NCBI GenBank assembly: GCA_037447655.1
Contig: JBBHKE010000165.1
Span: forward strand, 217,233 to 281,232
Direction: 5' to 3'
Origin: Zygnema cylindricum
Lineage: Eukaryota; Streptophyta; Zygnematophyceae; Zygnematales; Zygnemataceae
DNA: 64,000 nt
In this document: in pieces, positions 44,331 through 55,520 of the stretch
Layout: each line of letters begins with the position of its first letter
Numbering within the stretch: the first letter of the stretch is position 1
Notes under the pieces: generated by a model
What the model saw: only the letters and a program-made list of their open reading frames with translations
What the model was told of the DNA's origin: nothing
Databases searched by the model: none
Translations under genes and position numbers: made by a program

Positions 44331-45941
44331 AGGAAATATTATTCCTCAATGTTACTTGATTTATTTTTTTGGGAAAAGGTCGTGTAAGAGGTGACCGAAG
44401 CGATTGCGGTATTGACCGCGACCGTGTTGATGATTTTCAATTTGGAAATTATGTCGATTATGGAAATGATACCAACGACATATTTCAGATCTTTATTTTG
44501 ATGATTGATTCGATAAGTGGAGAATGAAGATTAAGAGAAAATTTTGATTTTTATGAGGATTTCGAATTTTCTGATTGGAGTGATTCAATTTTTAATTCCC
44601 GAGTGATTTTGAATTGCTCAAAATTTAAAGGGTTTTAAATTGAGTTTACAATTAAGCTTCAACGTTGTGGAATTGGAGGAAGAAAAAAAAAAATGTTTGA
44701 ATGAGTTTTTGTATTATGAGGGGGAAGAAGCCGAATAAGTTTTCTTATTTTCGGCAAGGAGAAATGGTTTCGAACTTGCATCATTCTATTTTGGATGTGA
44801 GGAAAATCAAATTTATTTGTTGACTATTTTGATGGCGAGAATGCTGCTGAGAGCCCATAGTCGTATTTTGAATTAAGAGGATTCGAAAAGTGAGAAACGA
44901 TAATGGAGGCGACAAAAGAGGAGAGAATTGAGAAGAAGAAAAACATGAGAGTTAATTTGAGTCGTTTTCGACGTCGAGTGATAAAGAGAAAGTGGAGTTA
45001 TATTTTCGTGCGTGCGTGCGACTTGGTGGAGTGGCAGGCTATTTGTACGGTGGCAAGATAAAGAGGAGTTCCAATTTAAGTTTGGATAATGCGTCGGTTG
45101 CAAGTCCGAGAGGGGGTCATGTTAAAGCCTCCTAAAATAGAGTTGCGGTTAATCGCTATATGGATTGGTAAAGGCGCCGTGGAGATTTATATTTTCACAA
45201 TCTGATTATGGCGTAATTATGAGAGGAAGAGAGTTGGAAGACTACCGGATATTTTTGGCGACAATATTTTTTTTGTGTCATCAACGTATATCGTTAGGTA
45301 GCGTCAAGCAGTTATGGTACAGTATCCGTACTATGTGACATCATTTTTTTTCCATGAAAAATGAATTATTTTTTTGGAGTCACATTTGACAAGAGGAGAA
45401 GTCGTTTCGTACGAAGAGAGGCGATTGGACGCCTAGTGTACTTTGGAGAAGGAGTGTTGCCGGATATTCAGGTGGCCGTAATAGACGTCGTAATACATTT
45501 GCGGGCGAAGAGACTTTATTTGACGGTCTCTAATCTTTCGATATATTTTTGTTACGATTGATTTGGGACACGTATTTTGATTGGTGAAGATTCATTTGAT
45601 GGCGTTGATTGGAGTAACAATTTCGACCTTGCTTTTGAAAATTCAGCGGTCGGTTGCTTATTAATTTGGAGGGGCAGACGATTATTGTTTGACGATGTCC
45701 GAACAAATGAAGAAGTGCCACGTGGAAATTTTGTGTATGATTACGCAATCATTTATTTTACCTTTTGAGGAGTGAGCGACCGAAATTGGATTTTGGTTAC
45801 GCTTTGAGGAGATTCTCGCAGTACAAAGGAGAATCTTGGACTTTTGCGTCAATCGGCAAATTGACCGGTGTCGCGTTTGTCCGTTGATATTTATTTTGGA
45901 AGAATTTGGAGTTCGACGATTCCCACAATAAAGAGGGGGAT

Positions 45942-47049
45942 TGTTACGTTATTTTGCGAATCGTCAAAGAGGACGAAATCGCGTGGAGTTCTGTTTCGAG
46001 GTGTTTTGGCGATTCTGCCAATGAGAGGGGGATTGTTAGATTCATTGTTGAATCGCGCGAAGTGACGCTTCAGTGAACCGCAATGTATATCGCGTTCGCG
46101 TACGAAGCGCTCGACTTCGATTCGCGTCTATGTATTTTTATAGAGATATTTTCGTGCGAGTTTTCAGCGCGCGTTGATTTGTGACAGCTTGAGTTGACGT
46201 CATTTATATATCGAGGTTTGGCGACGAAATGTACGACCTCGTTTCGCGCCTACATGTACTTTTGGAGTTTGGTACATTTGGAGTGAATGTTGTTTGGCGC
46301 CGAAACGTACGACTTCGTTTCGCGTCAATATTTGATGAGTCAGCGAACGTTACTTTTGTTTCGCGTGACTTTTGTTTGCATGCGCAAGTGTTTGATTTTG
46401 CGTGAAAGTGTGTTCGTGAAGCGACACATGTAAAGTCAACTTTTGGAGTTAGTCGTTTCGAAAGAAGAAGCGCGTGCGCCTTCCTTCGTGGAACTTGCAT
46501 TGCAGTGTGCGACAGTTAGATAAGGACAGACTTTGTCGCTACGCTAAGTCTTGCTTGTCTTACCTTGTTGTCCCTTAGTGTAGAGTTGCAAGTATATATG
46601 TTGCATAATTCAGCTGCAGAATTATCCTTGTATTAGCTTTGGATCAACTGATGAGAAAAGATGTAGATCCTTTGTGATCGATTAGGAGAGAGGGGAAGAT
46701 CTTTCGTGGTCAATTAAGAGAGAGAGCTAAAGATCCTTCGTGGTCAATTAAGCGAGAGGTGAAGATCCTTTGTGGTCAATTAAAAGGTGTTGCGGATCCT
46801 TAGTGATCCATTAGAGAATAGAGGAATTAAGGAGTATGATCATTATTGAGTGATCAATTAAGAGTGTCGAGTTTATTTTTGAAGAGAGAAGAAGAGGAGA
46901 GAAGAGTTGATGTAAAGAGGCTTCGGCCAGAAACACTTATTAATTCTTTTGGCCGATTATCCTCTTGTCTTTTATGAGCTTCCGCTGTGTTAATGATTTA
47001 TGTTTTTTGAGCAATTATTTTAAGTGAGTATTTCTTTTAAGATCCTACA
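45942..47049 (+). repeat. Array LTR2 (shared)
   Basis: TGTTACGTTATTTTGCG to AGATCCTACA, 1108 bp. It is both the 3' LTR of unit 1 and the 5' LTR of unit 2. The alternative start at 46034 (TGTTAGATTC) also follows an AGAGGGGGAT tract. Confidence 0.85.
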
Positions 47050-47337
47050 ATTGGCATCGGAGCAAGTCATGCTTCAGTTGTTTGAGAGACGTGTAAGCAA
47101 TGAGGAGGAAAGAGTGAAGTAAGTTTCGAAGGTTTTCGGTTTGAAGGTTCACTTTTGTCGAACCCTTTGAAGTTCGGGAAAATTTGCAATTCGGATGATC
47201 GACTCTGCAAATTCCGTGGGTTATTTGATGAAAGTTATGAGGAAGAAGAAGAATAGAGATACACCTTCTTCTATGCCTACTTGTGAGAGAGAGTTCAGTT
47301 TTTTTCCGGTGCTCAATTTGAGGAGAATCGGAACATG

Positions 47338-47959
47338 GAGGAAAATTTGAAAAAATGATATTTTGATGCGTTATGTAGATTCTCGACTTCAATCCCAAAC
47401 AAGTGAGAGAAGGGAAAAGAATCATTTTCCAGCTGTCGATCCATTCAGTGGAGGAGCGGATGAGTTAGAGAAAAGAGAGAGGATTAAGAGGAGGATGGTT
47501 AAATTGACGAAGATGAAAAGAAGATGAAAAAGAGGAGAAACTGGATTCTTGTTCCGGTTTGAAAGAAGAAGAAAAGTGTAGAGATGAAGAGGAGGTAGAG
47601 AGAGACTATTTTCTCGAAAGGAAGAAGAGTACTCCTTCCCCCCTGGCGGCTTCGACGTTCGTTCGGAGAAACCGAGTTTTTTAATTTGAGTTTTATTTGA
47701 GGAAGAATCTCGGATGTATGGAGTCCCGAGTAATTTGGAAGATCAAATTCCGAAAGTGTCCGTCAAATTGATAAGGTATATTGATGCCCTATTGCAATCT
47801 GAACGAAGAGGTAGAAAAGAGGAGAGTCATCTGGATGATCCGGATTCCTATTTCGATGGAGATGGAGATGAGAGTGGAGGAGACAAATGTGTGAAGAAAG
47901 AGAAGGGGAAATTGTCACGTATACTTTCGAGGAGGAGAGGTGACTTTTATGGAGTTTGA
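47338..47959 (+). pseudogene. Array internal ORF, copy 2 (unknown protein)
   Basis: The counterpart of the ORF at 43704, with a single-base shift near its start (MEENLKK, then YFDALCRFSTSIPNK). The second block is open at 47714-47959: MYGVPSNLEDQIPKVSVKLI, RYIDALLQSERRGRKEESHL, an acidic DGDGDESGGD stretch, then basic KKEKGKLSRILSRRRGDF and a stop. The block is intact here but stop-broken in copy 1, so it is the better guide to the protein. Function unknown. Confidence 0.5.
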
Positions 47960-49477
47960 GGAAATATTATTCCTCAATGTTACTTGATTTATTTTTTGGG
48001 AAAAGGTCGTGTAAAAGGTGACCGAAGCGATTGCGGTTTTGACCACAACCGTGTTGATGTTTTTTTTTGAATTTGGAAATTATGTCGATTATGGAAATGA
48101 TACCAACGACATATTTCAGATTTTTATTTTGATGATTGATCCGATAAGTGGAGAATGAAGATTAAGAGAAAATTTGGATTTTTATGAGGATTTCGAATTT
48201 TATGATTTCTCAGACATTGTGGATTTGGAATTGGAGGAAAAACTGCAAGTCTATATTCGGAAGAGAAAATTGAAGAGAAATGTTGACATGAAGAGTGACA
48301 TTGAAATTTACATTGATGATTGGAGTGATTCAATTTTAATTCCCGAGTGATTTTGAATTGCTCGAAATTTAAAGAGTTTTACATTGAGTTTACAATTAAG
48401 CTTCAACGTTGTAGAATTGGAGGAAGAAAAAGAAAAAAATGTTTGAATGAGTTTTTTGTATTATGAGGGGGAAGAAGCCGAATAATTTTTCTTATTTTCG
48501 GCAAGGAGAAATGGTTTCGAACTCGCATCATTCTATTTCGGATGTGAGAGAAATCAAATTTATCTGTTGACTATTTTGTGTGGGAGAATACTGCTGAGAG
48601 CCTACAGTGGTATTTTGAATTAAGAGGATGAGAAACGAAATTGGAGGCAGCAAAAGAGAAGAGAGTTGAGAAAAAAAATGAGAGTGAATTGGAAAGCGTG
48701 ACGTTCGTCTTTTCGGCGTCAAGAAACAAAGAGGAATTGAATTTATTTTCGTGTGTGCGTGCAATTTTCGTACGCATACATTTGTAATTATGTTGACGTG
48801 GAGATTTATGTCGGTTGGAAGTCCGAGAGGAGATTTTAATTAAAGCCTCCTAAAATAGGGTTGCGGTTAACCGCTATGTGGATTGGTAAAGGTGTCGTGG
48901 AGATTTATATTTTCACAATCTAATTACGGCGTACTTATGAAAGGACACATGCGATTGGACGTCTGGTGTACCTTGGAGAAGGAGCGTTGCCGGATATTTA
49001 GGCGGCCGTTTTGGTCGTCGTCATACATTGGCGGGCGAGGAGTTATTCTATGACGGTCAAGCAAATCTTTGGATATATTTTTGTTACGATTGATTTGGGA
49101 CACGTCTTGTGATTGGTGAAGATTCATTGGATGGCGTTGATTGATGCGGCAATTTTCGACCTTGGTTTCGAAAATTCAACGGCCGGTTACGCATTAATTT
49201 GGAGCGGCAGTCAATTATTGTTTGACGATGTTCGAACAAATGAAGAAGTGCCACGTGGAAATTTTGTGTATGATTACGCAATCATTTATGATATTTTTTT
49301 TGAGGAGTAAGCGACAACGAATTGAATTTTGGTTACGCTTTGAGGAGATTCTCGCAGTACAAAAGAGAATCTTGGACTTTTGCGTCAATCGGCAGATTGA
49401 CCGGTGTCGCGTTTGTCCGTTGATATTTATTTTGGAAGAATTTGGAGTTCGACGATTCCCACAATAAAGAGGGGGAT

Positions 49478-50528
49478 TGTTACGTTATTTTGCGAATCGT
49501 CAAAGAGGACGAAATCGCGTGGAGTTTTGTTTCGAGGTGTTTTGGCGATTCTGCCAATGAGAGGGGGATTGTTAGATTCATTGTTGAATCGCGCGAAGTG
49601 ACGCTTCGCGTGTACTTATTGAAATGGAGATGTTTCGTGCGAGTACTTCGCACGATTAGATTTGTGACAGTTTGATTCCGACGTCACTTATATATTGATT
49701 TGGCGGCGAAACGTACGACCTCGTTTCGCGCCTACATGTACTTTTGGAGTTTGGTACATTCGGAGTAAATGTTGTTTGGCGCCAAAATGTACGACTTTGT
49801 TTCGCGTCAACATTTGATGAGTCAGCGAACGAAATGTACGATTTCGTTTCGCGTGACTTTTGTTTTGCATGCGCAGGTGTTTGATTTTGCGTGCAGGTTT
49901 GTTTGTGAAGCGACACGTGTAAAGCCAACTTTTGGAGTTAGTCCTTTCGAAGGAAGAAGCGCGTGCGCCTTCCTTCGTGGAACTTTCATTGCAGTGTGCG
50001 GCAGTTAGATAAAGACAGACATTGTCGCTACGTTAAGTCTTGCTTGTCTTACCTTGTTGTCTCTTAGTGTAGAGTTGCAAGTATATATGTTGCATAATTC
50101 AGCTGCATAGTCATCCTTGTATTAGCTTTGGATCAACTGAAGAGAAAAGATGTAGATCCTTTGTGATCAATTAAGAGAGAGGGGAAGATCCTTTGTGATC
50201 GATTAAGAGAGAGAGAGAGAAAGACCTTGTGTGGTCAATTAAGAGAGAGCAGATCCTTTGTGGTCAATTAAGAGCTGTTGAATATCCTTAATGATCCATT
50301 TGGAGAAGAGAGGTTGTGATCATTATTGAGTGATCTTTTAAGAGTGTAGAGTTTATCTTTGAAGAGAGAAGAAGAGGAGAGAAGAGTTGATGTAAAGAGG
50401 CTTCGGCCAGAAACACTTAAATATCTTTTGGGTCGATTATCCTCTTGTATTGTATGAGCTTCCGCTGTGTAATGTTTTATGTTTTTGAGCATTTAATTTG
50501 AGTGGGTTATTTATTTTAAGATCCAACA
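49478..50528 (+). repeat. Array LTR3
   Basis: TGTTACGTTATTTTGCG to AGATCCAACA. It is followed by ATCAGG, not by a primer site, so this is the right end of the array. It abuts decayed copia E. Confidence 0.85.
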
Positions 50529-53236
50529 ATCAGGATGTTTTAGGGCGTCTTTCAGAGAGAGGGGCTAAAATAAGAGAGGTAGAGGCCCTAGCAGAGTAAG
50601 CTTAAGCAATAGAGGCATGGCCTATGGAGGTAATAAGCCGAGATGGGGAAACTCTAGGGTTTGAGGGGTTTTGGCGAGGGAAAAAAGAGGGCTCAGGAAG
50701 AGGGGAAGACTCAGACTCGAGAAGAGGGGAACGCTCAGGAAGAGAGGAAGGCCCAGGAAGATTTTAGTGGGAAAAAATTGTGGGGGGAAGATTGTCAAAA
50801 ACAAGGAAGGCCTAGGCAAAGCTGAGTGGGAAAAAATTGTTGGGGAAAGATTGTCAAAGTCACCTTGGGAAAGAAAGAGAGAGGAGGTAGGATCCTAGGA
50901 TTTGTGACAAGATGGAGAGGAAGGGCGGTTGATTGACTGGCAAGAGTGGTGGGAGAAGCCGGGAAAGCAAGGGGGGGGAGTAGAAGATGGAGGAGGAGGG
51001 GGATTTGAATAAGGTGAGAAGAAAAAATCGGGAGGATTAGGAAAAGCCGACTGTCTGAAGGTAGAGGGGTGGGAAGGTGTAAGGTAGGTGAGGTTAGATG
51101 GTTGAAGAGATTGAAAAGGAAGGTTTGGGGGAAGAGGGTCACGAAGGGTGAGGGAAAGAAAGTCGGATAATGGGGGAAGATGGGAAGGAAAGGGGGCACG
51201 AGACAAGGTTTGGAGAAGTGGTGTTTAGTTGAAAGTCACTTATTTGGTGGTGATGACGAGATTTAGAAAAAGCACTCCAAATTCGGTACGCTTTTGATTT
51301 TTAAGGGTACCCAACGAAAATACCACGAAATGTGCGAGCGCCCAATTTGCCGTCCTATTGGAGGAGATTTTTATACCACGCTTCACATCCAAATATTCGA
51401 AGGTGGCGTATAATGTTTTCAAAGAGGACCACGCTTCCATTCACGTAGATTTGGGTAAAAAATTAGTGGAACAAAGATTGCGTAGGTAATTAGCTCAAAC
51501 GACAACCATTTCTCAAAATTCATACGGCAAATTTGAAAAGTACAACATAGAGCGTGACATGTCATGTAATGTGCGAAAGTATCTTTCTGTGACGCCGTTT
51601 TATCAAGGCGTGCGAGGCGCCGTTAAGTGACGCGCGATTTGATGTTGCGTAAGAAAATTTGATAAGTGATTGGACAAAAATTCGCCACCGTTGATGCTTC
51701 GCAAGACCTTGATTTGTTTGTTGTGAAAATTTGCTGCCAACGCCTTAAATTTTTGAAATCGTGCAAATGCTTAAGATTTATGACAGATTGAACACACGCG
51801 TGAAAAGCGAGTGGCGTGGTCAATGAAAAAGACAAAAGAAATACATCCACTATAGCTGCGCGTGCGCATGGGACCACACACGTTAGTATGTATAAGTGCA
51901 AGTGGTTCAGTTATGACTGTAGTGCTAATAGGAAATGAGTGACGCGGAAAATTTTGCCTTGCATGCAACCGTGACAAAAATCCAAAGATTTGTTAGAAAA
52001 CGAATTTAGTCTGGTTACAAGATTCGGGAAGGTACGCAAACCGTCTTTATTCAAATGACCGTATTCTAAATGCCAAAGTGGAAAACTTTTGATGCTAGCA
52101 TTTAAAGCAAATATTTTTGGCGTACAATAAGTTTTAAGGACGTACATAGAAAGTTGTGCTAAGCCAAAACCTACAATACTATTGTCTTATTATCAATAAA
52201 CGTTACTCTTTGATTATTAAATTCAATTTTTAAGCCGTCAAACATGGCGACTTTGACAACAAATAAATTCCTAGCTAGATCAGGTACAAAAAGTACGTTG
52301 CGAATGTGAGCAGACGATTTAGGGACGTGAACGTCGCCAAAATGAGTAGCTAATAGAATGCAGTCATCTCTTTAGCGAATCTGCATATGAGATGATAAAT
52401 GACTAAGTTGAGTAAACTAATTCGATCTTGGTGACAAGTAGTGACTAGCACCACTGTCAATTAGCTAATCGTCAGTGTTTGAGATAAAAAAACATACACT
52501 TATGGAAACTAAGTATTCGGATTGACGGTATTTGGGATAGGATGAGCAACATTTCCAAATCCGAAATGTGGAGAGGGACAGAGTACAAATAGGGTAACTA
52601 CTAGAGTGGGAGAATTAGTGAAATATTGGGAGGAGCAAGCTACTGGCCAAGGGAGGTTAATAGAGTTTGAAGAGGCATAGTGCTTTGCGGCGATCGAAGA
52701 TTATGGGAGGTATGGAGAAAGGGAATAATGATAAGGATAAGAAAAACTTGGAGGGAAAGGAGGGTGTGGAGGGACTGGGGAAGTGGGAAGGACCGCTGGG
52801 GTGGCTTGGGCAACTTTGGCATCCCCTCTATTTTTAGTGGGAATGCAAGCTTGATTGTCTTGCTCTTAGCAATTTTTTTACATTCTTCAATGACATGCCC
52901 CTTTGTTTTGCAATAAGCACAAAACAGACGCTACAGCCCCCCCAAGTTAAATTAGTGATTTTCAGCAAGAAAAGCATTTGCATGAGAGAGATTTGTGGTA
53001 GAAAAAGAGAGAATTTTAGTCTCTTCATGTAAAAGTTTGGTGCAAAAGGAGTGAAAAAGAATAGATAGGTCTAAATTGTCAAATGAGGAAATGAAAGGGA
53101 AAAAGGTTTAAATGAGTCCTCCCATAAGGATAGTGGAGAGGTCCTCGTCGGAAAGGTGTACACCTATCATGATGCACTTTTCGGCCAACAATTCGAACGT
53201 GAAAGAGAAATTGATTTGTGTTTGGGATGATTTTGT
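50529..53236 (-). mobile_element. Ty1/copia element E (minus), decayed and truncated
   Basis: Minus strand, 53236 to 50529. Order: gag end with ELLAEKCIMIGVHLSDEDLS (about 53185-53120), zinc knuckle CAYCKTKGHVIEEC (about 52922-52880), protease LIDSGASHYLS (about 52470-52435), integrase N-terminus (WHLEYGHLNKDGL...CHGCMQGK, about 52090-51950), integrase core start HTNVCGPMRT (catalytic Asp changed to Asn), and integrase C-terminus HLRIFGCEAWYKN and GYPKSKAYRIW-like (about 51400-51270). A Pro/Ser/Leu-rich linker follows (51210-50560). RT, RNase H and both LTRs are absent. It belongs to a different copia lineage from A, B and D. Confidence 0.82.
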
Positions 53237-53328
53237 TGACGTACGAAAAATGTACCGCTCGATACCCGAAATTGTGGTAATATCCACACTAAAACCTACA
53301 TAAAATTGGACCCATCAGAATAACATCT

Positions 53329-53401
53329 AAGCTGGTGGTACAGTGGTTAGTACATTCACAGCTAAAGTGAAAGGTCCCAGGTTCAAATCCTGGCCGGCTC
53401 A
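53329..53401 (+). other. tRNA-like cloverleaf in TRIM 5' LTR
   Basis: 73 nt that fold as a tRNA: acceptor AAGCTGG / CCGGCTC (the other copy has GAGCTGG, pairing fully with one G-T), D stem GTAC / GTAC with loop AGTGGTTA, anticodon stem TTCAC / GTGAA with a 7-base loop AGCTAAA, 5-base variable region, T stem CCAGG / CCTGG with loop TTCAAAT, and an A discriminator. Both Pol III boxes fit (box A TGGTACAGTGG; box B GGTTCAAATCC) and TTTT follows at 53427. Loop position 33 is G, not T, and CTA would be the anticodon, so decoding function is doubtful. Confidence 0.75.
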
Positions 53402-53619
53402 TCAATCCGTTTATTGGGATCGTCTATTTTATCCCCCTATTCTATGAATCTTAACATGGTATCGGAGCCAAGGGGGACTAGGTTTACATGGACAATTATG
53501 ACTGGCTACCTTTCGAGGGGGGGTATTGACGTACGAAAAATGTACCGCTCGATAACCAAAATTGTGGTAATATCCACACAAAAACCTATATAAAATTGGA
53601 CCCATCAGCAAAAACATTT

Positions 53620-53688
53620 GAGCTGGAATTACAATAGTACATTCATAGCTAAAGTGAAAGGTCCCAGGTTTAAATCCTGGCCGGCTCA
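53620..53688 (+). other. Degraded tRNA-like copy in TRIM 3' LTR
   Basis: The same segment in the 3' LTR with a 4-base deletion in the D loop and box B changed to GGTTTAAATCC. The anticodon arm has one change (TTCAT) and the T stem is kept. The acceptor GAGCTGG pairs with CCGGCTC. Confidence 0.7.
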
Positions 53689-53743
53689 TCAATCCCTTGA
53701 TTGGGATTGTCCATTCTATCCCCCGATTGTAGGAATCTTAACA

Positions 53744-54189
53744 TATTTCATTAAGTGAGAAAGTCACTTATATACAATTTACATTTTGCTACTTACTGTG
53801 GAGTCTAAGCGCTTTTTGGTGCGCTGTAACAAAAACGATCATAGTCTAGATTCAAATAAACATGTTCGATATTATAAGAGATCGACGTTAAGACTAGATT
53901 CTAATAAATGTAGTCTAGATTCCAAGGGATTGACTTTAGGGCGGCAATGTTCGAGTGTGATTACGACCAACAGTTATGACGTAGAGTTTAGCGACAAGAA
54001 AAATACAGCGACACAAATAATAATATAAAAGAGAATCAAAACAAAAAGAAATAAACAGACGCAAAACAAAAAGGGACCGTCGCCCAAATGACTTGTATGT
54101 AGGACATCATGAGGGGCCAGACACATTTAATGAGAAATACGGACTGGACCAAGTGAGACAAAAAAAGAACCGACGCTAAATGACCTTTA
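53744..54189. other. Spacer between TRIM and NRT2 fragment
   Basis: No gene recognised. Contains repeated TCTAGATTC-type segments (about 53835-53925). It may include the old upstream region of the NRT2 fragment. Confidence 0.4.
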
Positions 54190-54198
54190 ATAGAGAGA

Positions 54199-54255
<57 letters not shown>
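54190..54255 (+). repeat. (GA)n microsatellite directly before NRT2 ATG
   Basis: About 25 GA units ending at the ATG of the NRT2 frame. Such GA tracts are common in plant 5' UTRs and promoters. Confidence 0.95.
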
Positions 54256-54259
<4 letters not shown>

Positions 54260-54765
54260 TGGATCAAAGCACTACTTCGGTCGGACATGACGTTCCCGGA
54301 GATCCCAAAGAATCCATGAGAGGCGTGACAGGACGCGAGCCTATAATCGCCATGGATGCCGGCCAAGCAATCGAGGACACGGAAGGACTTTTTGACCTGC
54401 CCGTAGATTCGGAACACAAGGCGCTAAAAATAAAATTATTTAGTGTACGACAACCTCACAAGCGCGCTTTTCATCTCGCGTGGTTCTCTTTTTTTACCGC
54501 GTTTTGCTCCTCATTTGCCGCTCCCCCATTGGTTCCCATAATCCGCGAAAATATCAACCTCACGGAAACTAACGTCTGCGCCGCTTCGATTACGTCAGTG
54601 GTTGGTGCGATTTATCCCTGTAACGTCGTCGGATCGGTGTGCGATTTGGTCGGTCCCCAATTAGGCGCCGCTTTTTTATTAATTACTACGGTTTCATGCA
54701 CACTTTCTATGGCGCCAGTTCCGACGCCGACGGGATATATTCTCGTGCGACTGTTTATTCAATAA
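54256..54765 (+). pseudogene. NRT2: NRT2-type nitrate transporter, N-terminal fragment
   Basis: An open frame of 169 codons matching the start of plant high-affinity nitrate transporters (MFS, plasma membrane, about 500-550 residues in full). Family signatures: RGVTGRE (22-28), FDLPVDSEHKA (46-56), a first membrane segment around 72-96 followed by PLVPIIRENINLT, then the MFS loop motif GSVCDLVGPQLG (126-137) after a second membrane segment. The frame stops at TAA within the third or fourth membrane segment (VRLFIQ). No suitable donor or later exon was found downstream. The basic residue usual in the MFS loop is missing. It is most likely a truncated gene copy, recently enough formed that the frame is still open. 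Confidence 0.82.
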
Positions 54766-55498
54766 ACTTTAGGGAATTGCTAATCGCAGAGACGATTTTT
54801 GCTGCGCGCAGGTAGCTGTCAGAAATTGTACATTTGATGTATAGCTCCGTACAAGCTACGTACCTTTAAGTTCAGATTTGACGGTCAACCCGTCGAACAA
54901 ATTTGACTGGCGGAATATTGTAACGGCGGTTAAAAAATTGTCGCGCTTGCGAACGTCGACCGTCATAAAAAAAAAACAATTCACACGGCCGGCGCAGGTT
55001 TACAGTAACAAAACTGCGGCAGCCACATATAAATAAAATGGCTGCGCGCAGGTAGTTCCTCACTTCACGTGAGCTCGACTGTGAGAGCACACACCGACAT
55101 TTGACTTAGCCGCAAAAATGGAATCTAATCGCGAACCGTTACACTGAACTTGGACACAATTTAATGGACGACGTACAGCATATGTCCGAAGGCGCGCGGC
55201 TCGTACGTGACCTTTCCACGCGTAAAATTTTTACACCTCTTGTAAATGGCTAGTGTCCTCGGGGAGGACACTACCCGACGAAGTGACCTTTTGCATCGGA
55301 CGGTCGATGTTATCGCCCAAAAGTTTGGAGAATCTTGACAAATCTCCAATAATCATGTTTTGAAAAAAAAAAAAAAAAGTACGGCCTTGTACGGCAATGA
55401 GCTGGATTTGTACTGTAATGCATTTTTTCAGGTAAACAACCCCACTTTTCGCCTGATGGAGGTTCACCCTAAGTGGCGAAAAAAACATCAGCACTAAT
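54766..55498. other. No gene recognised
   Basis: Sequence downstream of the NRT2 fragment. It contains the phrase GCTGCGCGCAGGTAG twice (about 54799 and 55041) and an A-run (55364-55378). No continuation of NRT2 was seen. Confidence 0.5.
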
Positions 55499-55520
55499 AG
55501 GCTAATAACGATTCATGGTG

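Larger units (their letters stand above)
42357..50528 (+). mobile_element. Tandem array LTR-internal-LTR-internal-LTR of a non-autonomous retrotransposon
   Basis: Three LTRs (42357-43429, 45942-47049, 49478-50528) flank two internal regions (43430-45941, 47050-49477) that are colinear and very similar. LTR1 and LTR2 are followed by primer sites (TGGTATCAGAGCAGG; TGGCATCGGAGCAAG). Both internal regions end in AATAAAGAGGGGGAT. No RT, integrase or protease could be read in the 2.4-2.5 kb internal regions, so the element depends on another for movement. Unequal recombination between LTRs would give this array. No clean target duplication is seen (ATTCT / ATCAG). Confidence 0.88.
53237..53743 (+). 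mobile_element. TRIM (miniature LTR retrotransposon) with tRNA-like LTRs
   Basis: 5' LTR 53237-53456 (220 bp) and 3' LTR 53527-53743 (217 bp), both starting TGACGTACGAAAAATG and ending AATCTTAACA, around an internal region of only 70 bp. The internal region starts with the primer site TGGTATCGGAGCC (53457-53469), a near match to the initiator tRNA-Met 3'-end type, and ends in a purine tract (GAGGGGGGG, about 53515-53523). It has no coding capacity. Each LTR contains a tRNA-like sequence. Target duplication is not clear (TTTGT / TATTT). It sits in the gag end of copia E. Confidence 0.85.

Noticed and set aside
42357-50528. CRISPR-like or satellite array
   Set aside because: The repeated units are 1.05-1.1 kb LTRs and 2.4-2.5 kb internal regions with primer sites and purine tracts, so a retrotransposon array explains them.
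50560-51206. Proline/leucine-rich minus-strand proteins (103-134 codons)
   Set aside because: They correspond to the low-complexity integrase-RT linker of decayed copia E, not separate genes.
53329-53401. A functional amber-suppressor tRNA (anticodon CTA) that would read the UAG stops in copia B
   Set aside because: The cloverleaf is good, but loop position 33 is G instead of the near-universal U, and the other copy is degraded. Nothing links it to copia translation beyond coincidence.
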